Part shown: positions 58,122-64,000 of the stretch, piece after piece
Layout: the number at the start of each line of letters is the position of its first letter
Numbering within the stretch: position 1 is the first letter of the stretch
DNA from: Aselliscus stoliczkanus
Taxonomy: Eukaryota; Chordata; Mammalia; Chiroptera; Hipposideridae
Length of the DNA: 64,000 nt
Assembly: GCA_033961575.1 (NCBI GenBank)
Contig: CM066735.1
Span: 36,289,501 to 36,353,500 of the forward strand
Reading direction: 5' to 3'
The notes under the pieces: model-generated
What the model was told of the DNA's origin: nothing
The model's input: the letters and a program-made list of their open reading frames with translations, nothing else
The model's database searches: none
Program-made: the position numbers and the translations under genes

Positions 58122-58125
58122 TTTG

Positions 58126-58160
<35 letters not shown>

Positions 58161-58171
58161 GTGTATGTATA
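58122..58171 (+). repeat. (TG)n microsatellite
   Basis: About 24 TG units with one TTTG interruption. Confidence 0.96.
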
Positions 58172-58174
58172 AAA

Positions 58175-58305
58175 TTTCATGTACCTAACTCATAGAGTTG
58201 TGTGAGAAATAAATGAAAAATTAAGGCAGAGCACTAAAATTAGCACTAAAGTTGGCATAGAATAAGTGCTCAATAAATGTTAACTATCATGAATGAATAA
58301 TGAGC
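58175..58305 (+). repeat. MIR 3' part, sense
   Basis: 'catagagttgtgtgagaaat' (58190), 'ggcatagaataagtgctcaa' (58254) and 'taaatgttaactatcatgaa' match the 3' third of MIR. Confidence 0.7.
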
Positions 58306-58309
58306 ACCT

Positions 58310-59288
58310 CACCATCTTCCCTCACTAAACTCCCAGAACTCCCAGAATAAACATGCCTAGTTAATTAGCATCCTTTTGGCAGACAGAAAACATCTTCACT
58401 TGGGGAAATAAACTGCCTCAGAGAAAAAAACATAAAGATACTTTTATTTTGGTTTTCTAAATATAACAGACCTGCCAGATTATCCTTCAATTAAATTCAG
58501 TCGACAAAGCACATTAATAAACATGGTGATTGACCCAAACAACACTTTAAAGCATACTTCTTAAAAATGTCAAGCTAGCCAAGGAATCCCAAGCACTTGA
58601 GGAAAGTAAAAATCAAATAATATGACACAAAACAAAAGAAACAAAGAGAAAAATAATGTTTTTCAGAAAATATATAAAGGTAAGGAAAGGAAACTTCAAA
58701 GGTGCTTTCATTAACATAATCTTAACAGCTGAGATGGCATTGTACAGGTGAAAAAAGAATAAACCCCTACTATAAAGAATTGTCATTCAAAGAAAAAAAA
58801 AAGAGCACTTGCAAATAAAAATATAACATCAAAAATAAAAATTCGATAGAAAGATTGGATAATAAGGATGAAGAAATAGTACAAAAAACAAAAACAAACA
58901 AAAGAAAAGAAAAGAAAAATTGTCATATGCATATAAGAAAGTTAGAGAACCAGTCTGGGGAGACTAAGTGTTAAATAATAAAAGTTATTCTAAAAAAGAA
59001 AAAGAAAAAAAATGAAGGGAAAACATTGGCAAAGAAATTATGCAATAAAATTTTCAGATGTAAGAAACATTTTTATGATGGCAAGGGCCCACTAACAAGG
59101 TGCCTACTATATAGTAAATAGAAATGTATCCAAATAAAGGCAAACATTCAAAATGATGAAGAAATTTTAACTGTTTGGAGAGAAAAAAATTATAAGGAAA
59201 GGATCAAGAGTGAATAAGACATTCATATTCTTAACTACAACATTGGAAGTTGGAACACACTAAAATGATGTCTCAAAAGTTCCTGAAA
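58310..59288. other. Unclassified A-rich sequence
   Basis: A-rich on the plus strand, with (AAAAG)n-like text at 58895-58918. It could be decayed LINE but is not assignable. Confidence 0.35.
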
Positions 59289-59290
59289 TG

Positions 59291-59393
59291 GGCCAGCCGA
59301 GTGGCGGGGTGGTTAAGCGCTGGCTTGGGAAGCCAGCGGCCCCGGTTCGGTCCCACATATAAGAGCCAATGACACTACCCTAAAAAAAAAAAA
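59291..59393 (+). repeat. Short tRNA-derived SINE
   Basis: ggccagccgagtggcggggt, gcgctggcttgggaagccag, B box ggttcggtccc (one base short), ...actaccct and a 12-A tail. 'gttcctg' on both sides (59279; about 59395) is the target duplication. Confidence 0.93.
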
Positions 59394-59840
59394 GTGTTCC
59401 TGCAATAAAATTGTATGCCTAGTCTAAATTTCAATTAAATGGGAGAATAGTTTAAATACATTTTCACTAACTCAAGTTTCTTAATAAATAAAAAGACCCC
59501 CAATCTTTCTCAGAAAGTACTAGAATATTTACTCCACCCATATGGGGGAGTAAATCAAGAAATAGAAATAGGACACTCAGGAAAATTCTCACAAGAAAAA
59601 AGTGAGATTAATCCTAATGATTAAAAACGGATATCCCAGATCTACACCAGGACTAAAAAATGTACATATATACATACACATACTAGAATGTACACATACA
59701 TATATACACGTGTATAGGATATAATATTTAATTAATACATACACGTGTATAGGATATAATATTTAATTACTAATATATCCATAATATATAATATGAATAA
59801 TCTGAATACATGTAATTCATAATAATATAAATACCAAACT
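59394..59840. other. AT-rich sequence with a recent tandem duplication
   Basis: Unclassified, except for two identical 30-bp copies starting tacacgtgtataggatataa at 59705-59734 and 59740-59769. Confidence 0.5.
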
Positions 59841-59961
59841 GTTTTTTTGTTTGTTTGTTTGTTTGTTTGAGGGCAGTGTCACTGGCCCCCATATGTGGGA
59901 CCCAAACCGGGCCGCTGGCTTCCCAAACCAGCACTTAACCACCGCACCACTCAGCCGGCCT
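59841..59961 (-). repeat. Short tRNA-derived SINE with (GTTT)n tail
   Basis: Seven GTTT units (59841-59869), then gagggcagtgtcactggccc, the reverse B box gacccaaaccgggcc and ...ccactcagccggcc. 'taccaaa' on both sides (59832; 59961) is the target duplication. Confidence 0.93.
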
Positions 59962-60301
59962 ACCAAATGGTTTTCTTATCCAAAATTATAATGAGATGTT
60001 TGGGAATGGAAGAATTTGTGTGATGGAAGGGGATAAAATTAGCCAATTTTCAAATTTTATAGTAAAGAACAACCATAGAAAAATATTTCAAATGGAAAAA
60101 ATAAAGACAGGGTATTACAAGAATGTTACTTAGAAAAGTTACTTAGAAATATCTTTTGCTAACATATTTGAATGAAATTGTTTCTGGGGAGCAATAAATA
60201 AGTGGGGAAGGAAAGGAAAATAGCTGTTATTTTCTTTTTTTTAAAAAAATAACAAGCCTTATAAAATTATTTAACTCTTTGAAATGCATATCTACAATTG
60301 T

Positions 60302-60742
60302 ATTAAGATTCTCCAGGAAAAGAAATAGAACACTAGGATGTGCATATATGCATGTGTGTATGCATCTCTATATCTATCAGCGTATTTATTTTACGGGATT
60401 GGCTTACATAGTTTTGGGGGTTGGCAAGTTCAAAATCTGCAGGGTACACCAGCAGTCTGGAATCTCAGGAAAGAGTTAACGGTGTTGTTTAAGTCCAAAG
60501 GCAATTTGTAAGCAGAAGTCCCTCTTTTTCAGGGGACTTCACAGTCTTTTTCTCTTCAGGCCCTCAACAGATTGGATGAAGCCCACCTCTGTCTTGGAGG
60601 ATAATCTGCTTAACTCCAAATTTACTGATATAAATGTAAATCTCATCTAAAAAATCCTTTCATAGCAACATCTAGAGGGCTGCTGATCAAATATCTAGAT
60701 ACCCATGGCTTAGTCAAGCAGACACATAAAATTAACCATCAG
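60302..60742 (-). repeat. MaLR-type (MLT-like) LTR, antisense
   Basis: 'gattctccaggaaaagaaat', 'tttacgggattggcttacat' (60393), 'ggcaagttcaaaatctgcag' (60424), 'caacagattggatgaagccc' (60565) and 'acataaaattaaccatcaga' (60724) follow the antisense of a well-known mammalian LTR that starts with ggttaattttatgtgtcaac in sense. I assign it to MaLR with moderate certainty. Confidence 0.6.
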
Positions 60743-60744
60743 AA

Positions 60745-61105
60745 CAACTTCGATAAAAATAAAACTCAAATTTAAGAAAATAATAAGTTATATATGTTGT
60801 GGAAAAAAATTCATTGTACTAAGCTTGTCTTCTGAGAGCCCTAATGAATTGAGTCAACTGTCATATTTTAGGGTCATTTATCCAGAATTTATTATGCCAC
60901 CTTTGAATTTAATTAGTATTGGCAGTTGATAGAGCACTCAAACCTACATCCTTACAAAAATTAAACTTTGAATAAATATAAAACTTTGGACTCTACTTTC
61001 CACAATAAATGCCAGTATACTGTCCTGTGCAATTTTCTATGGACTATTAGAATAAATAAGGAAGAATTCAGTCCTTATGCTCATTCCCTAAAAAACACAG
61101 TGATG
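60745..61105. other. Unclassified sequence
   Basis: No family recognised. Confidence 0.4.
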
Positions 61106-61109
61106 AAGA

Positions 61110-61262
61110 ATGGTAATTCAAGTCTTTTGCCTAGTTTTAATTGGTTTATCTCTATTGTTGAGTTGTAGAAGCTCTTTATATCTTCTGGGTACTAAAATGA
61201 ATCAGATATATAATATGCAAATATTTCTCCCATCCTACACGTTGTCTCTTCACTCTCTAGAA
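61110..61262 (-). repeat. Inverted 5' part of an L1
   Basis: The minus strand reads gtgaagagacaacgtgtagg, gggagaaatatttgcatatt, ttctacaactcaacaataga and ggcaaaagacttgaattacc. That is the L1 ORF2 segment that normally lies immediately upstream of the plus-strand piece beginning at 61263. Confidence 0.85.
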
Positions 61263-61385
61263 ATATGTCCAAAGAAAATATACAAATGGCCTACAAGCTC
61301 ATGAAAAGATTCCCAATATCATTAGTCGTTAGAGAACTGCAAATCAGGACTACAATGAGATACAGCTGCACACTTTCTAGGTTTC

Positions 61386-61424
61386 AGTCATCATCGTCTC
61401 CATCGTTGTCGTCATCATCAACAA

Positions 61425-61472
<48 letters not shown>

Positions 61473-61482
61473 TATCATCATC
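61386..61482 (+). repeat. (ATC)n microsatellite grown in L1
   Basis: About 30 CAT/ATC units with a few interruptions. The minus strand gives poly-Asp and poly-Met and the plus strand poly-Ser frames, all spurious. The L1 sequence at this point normally reads atcatcaaa, which resumes at 62147. Confidence 0.95.
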
Positions 61483-62140
61483 TGTGGCCTCACAGCAGCC
61501 TTGCCATCTGCCTCCCTGCATTTGTCCATAACAGCAGAACCTCGCGGGGACAGGATTTTCACTATGCTTATGGCAAAACCCCATGGGACCCCAAGAGAGA
61601 GGGTGGGATAGCCAATGACAGGTAAGACCCTATATGTGCACTAGGGCAACCAAGCCAGCCACCGTTCAAGGGGTACCCTGGGAGGAATCACGGAGGTGAA
61701 GCATAAGGGTCCTAAGGGCCTGTAAACCCTTATCTGCAGAGCTAACAGCCTGCCTGAGAAATCTTCCCAAATGATAACATCAGTCCTCCTGGCATTTTTG
61801 CCTTTAAGTGTCATAGTGAATCACTAACTGTTCCCCTAGGAGGCATTGTTGTATTGGTCACCAGTCTTTCGGCTGAGGGTCTGTGGGACATAGGGTGATT
61901 TGGCAAATTCTTTGGGCGACGTATGCAAATTACAGACCGCAGAAAAAACAAAGCTCCTTTCCTGTGTGTGCTCAATAAAAGCTGCAGTCTGACCAGATTC
62001 TGGGCTCTTTGTCCATCAGACACTGAGACATCGGCTCTCATTGCTTTTAAACTATACTTTGTCTCTTGCTCTTTATTTCTGGTTCTGAGTCCCCGCCGGT
62101 CCTCTCAAGGAAGCCAGACCCAGCCGTGCACGACGCAACA
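61483..62140 (+). mobile_element. Solo LTR, family A, copy 3
   Basis: Starts tgtggcctcacagcagcctt and ends ...cacgacgcaaca. The flanks atcatc (61477-61482) and atcatc (62141-62146) fit a 6-bp duplication, but the host tract has period 3, so alone this is weak evidence. About 658 bp, shorter than copy 2 because only one U3 tandem unit (ggtaagaccctatatgtgca, 61621) is present. AATAAA lies at 61974-61979. Not flanked by internal retroviral sequence. Confidence 0.93.
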
Positions 62141-62949
62141 ATCATCATCAAATATCAAATGTCGGCAAGGATGTGAAGCAATTAGAAGCCTCTTACATTG
62201 CTGGTGGGAATGTAAAATTGTGTGGTCACTGTGAAAAACAGTTTGACAAGTCCTCAAAGCTTTAACATAAGTTTACTATATGATCCAACAAATATACTAC
62301 TAGGTAAATACCAAAAATAATTGTAAACTGGTATTCAAACAAATACTTGTACAAGAATCTTAATTGCAACACTCGTTATGATAGCCAAAATGTGGAAACA
62401 ACCCAAAGGTCCATTATCTGACAAATTGACAAAAAATAAAAAATAAAAAAATAAAAACAAATATATATCTATGCAATGAAATAGTATTCAGTCATAAAAA
62501 GAAGTGGGCTACTGATATGTGCTACAATGTGGATGAACATTAATAACATTAAGCTAGGTGCAATAAATCGAACACGAAAGATAACATATTGTATGATTCC
62601 ATATATATGGAACATAAAGAACAGGTAAACCTATGAAAACAGAATACAGACTTTGCAAGGGTCAGAGACTCGTTAATGAGCATGTGTTTATTTTTGGAGG
62701 TGATGAAAATGTCTTGCAACTACAGGTGATTGTTGTACAACATTGCAAATGTACTAAATGTCTCTGAGTTATACCTAAAATGGCTGATGGTTGATTTCAT
62801 GTTATGAAAATTTTACCTCAATAAAAAAAGAACGGCAATTCAAACACGTAAAAGAAGCTGGGCAAAAAACAAACACTATAATATAAGTACAAGCAACGAT
62901 TTATGATCACAAAGAAAATATAATAATTAATATAAATAAAAAAATAAGA

Positions 62950-63330
62950 ATAATAACATGATGGAGAAGTATCTGAGCTAGACCTGAAGGATAAATAGAA
63001 TATTAATGATAGAAAAGATCATATGGCCTTCATCCTATGTGTTCAATATGAGTAAAAGCATGGGAACATGACCATATATAGCATATCCTAAGATTTATGA
63101 AGAGTTTGGGATGATTAGAGGATAGAGTAAAAGAGACAATATGGTTAGACATGAAAGCTGGCAAATAGGCAAGATCTAGATGGAAAAAGCAGACAAATGT
63201 ATCACATAGAATTTTGCCTTAATTTTGTAGATACTGGTAGATTATTGAGCTATTTTGAAAATAAATTAAAAAATGAGTCAATCTATAGAGTTAGATTGCT
63301 TTGCTGGTCAATTGGAAAGAAGAAATAATA
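62950..63330 (-). repeat. L2-like fragment, antisense
   Basis: 'gagctagacctgaaggataa' (62976), 'aaagcatgggaacatgacca' and 'gccttaattttgtagatact' fit the antisense of the L2 coding region, strongly diverged. Confidence 0.5.
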
Positions 63331-63334
63331 CATG

Positions 63335-63740
63335 TATTTAAGCTATTATAAAATTCTACCTGAAAATGGAAAAGAAGGCAAAAAATGGAAGTAAAATATT
63401 TTGCATAGATAGTGGTGATTAAATCTGGTCTTTCAGAGAATATCTTGGAATAAAAGATTTAAACTGAACATGTTTTGGAAATTTCTTGCTCTGTATTCTG
63501 AATGAATGTAGTATCTCTTGCTGTGAAAAGTATATATAAGGGAACAGTGGATAATACACTTAATTTTGGTCATGTAAGAGCATATGATAGGTTTAGAGTA
63601 TGTGTGTGTACTATTTATTAATGCAAATGCTACTAGCTATCACTATTCAGGGAAGATGAGTCAAGTAGATTTGAAATAGCTTGATTTCAAATATTTATTC
63701 AGAATCTCCAATATTGCCTTAAAAAAAATCTAGCTCCAAA
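63335..63740. other. Unclassified sequence
   Basis: No family recognised. Confidence 0.4.
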
Positions 63741-63744
63741 CTCA

Positions 63745-63746
63745 GT

Positions 63747-63801
<55 letters not shown>

Positions 63802-63896
63802 GAGGGCAGTTTCACTGGCCCTCATATGTGGGATCCAAACAGGGGCTGCTGGCGTCCCAGGCCAGCTCCTAACCACTGCGCCACTTGGCCGGCCCC
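63745..63896 (-). repeat. Short tRNA-derived SINE with (TTTA)n tail
   Basis: About 14 TTTA units (63745-63801), then gagggcagtttcactggccc, the reverse B-box region gatccaaacaggggc and ...gccacttggccggccccc. The flanks 'caaactcagt'/'caaatcagt' form an imperfect target duplication. Confidence 0.93.
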
Positions 63897-64000
63897 CAAA
63901 TCAGTAATTTTTGACATTTCCTAAAATCAGTTTTTCATATAAATGACAAGCCAATATTCTATATGGTCCCCAGAAAATAGTCATCATGGGGTTTGTTTTT

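Larger units (their letters stand above)
61263..62835 (+). repeat. L1 ORF2 C-terminus and 3' end, sense, interrupted
   Basis: 'aaagaaaatatacaaatggc' (61272), 'gagaactgcaaatcaggact' (61331); interruption by the ATC tract and LTR; then 'tgtcggcaaggatgtgaagc' (62160), 'gaatgtaaaattgtgtggtc', 'caacccaaaggtccattatc' (62400), 'gctacaatgtggatgaacat' (62521), 'gtatgattccatatatatgg' (62591) and the tail 'ttacctcaataaaaaaagaa' (62813). Broken frames. Confidence 0.88.

Noticed and set aside
61377..61584. Poly-Asp, poly-Met and poly-Ser open frames
   Set aside because: Produced by the (ATC)n microsatellite running into an LTR.

Overview
The window looks like a non-coding, AT-rich stretch of a mammalian nuclear genome, probably intergenic or deep-intronic. 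I found no protein-coding exon, rRNA, functional tRNA or CRISPR array that I can defend. The host is most likely a bat of the rhinolophoid group (horseshoe, leaf-nosed, false-vampire and relatives). The basis is an abundant tRNA-derived SINE whose head (GGCCGGCCGAGTGGCGCAGT) and 3' end (AATAAAATCTTT) resemble the Rhin-1/VES-type SINEs of bats, plus mammal-wide L1, L2, MIR, MaLR and ERV-L relics. The lineage call rests on recalled family sequences, not on a database search.

Layout. 0.7-9.3 kb: a (GGAA)n tract, MIR fragments, two broken L1 endonuclease-region pieces (2.3-3.0 and 6.05-6.96 kb, plus), an L1 3' end (3.4-4.1 kb, minus), AT-rich microsatellites, a MaLR LTR (7.94-8.25 kb, minus) and a full-length long SINE (8.84-9.28 kb). 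10.4-17.5 kb: a second SINE type, an unexplained GC-richer block (10.95-11.79 kb), an L1 3' end, a mariner-type miniature element (16.54 kb) and an old MIR split by a SINE. 18.3-22.5 kb: a GATA microsatellite, a Tc1/mariner-like element containing an L1 tail, a hAT-like element and a solo LTR on the minus strand with a SINE inside it. 22.5-27.6 kb: mainly unclassified sequence, then an L1 3' half (minus) split by a SINE. 27.6-29.0 kb: a 1.4-kb solo LTR of a different, betaretrovirus-like family, also split by a SINE. 29-36.7 kb: L2, MER5A-like and MaLR-like relics, a hAT miniature element, a non-repetitive block at 33.7-34.4 kb, a 1.3-kb L2 fragment and a near-perfect 78-bp mariner hairpin. 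37-45.3 kb: old antisense L1, L2 and LTR pieces, a second solo LTR (43.16-43.86 kb) and a 5'-inverted L1. 45.3-55.2 kb: old L2 and MER5A relics and a decayed ERV-L-type pol region (minus). 55.7-64 kb: two more long SINEs (one inside a mariner-type element), MIR, short SINEs with microsatellite tails, another MaLR LTR, and a 5'-inverted L1 in which an ATC microsatellite grew and then received a third solo LTR.

Insertions can be ordered by nesting and target-site duplications. L2, MIR, MER5A, ERV-L and MaLR are the old layer, and old L1s and DNA elements come next. The 6-bp-TSD solo LTRs and the SINEs are young: their duplications are perfect or nearly so. No intact retroviral or LINE reading frame remains. 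The open reading frames of 60-183 codons are random or lie inside repeats.
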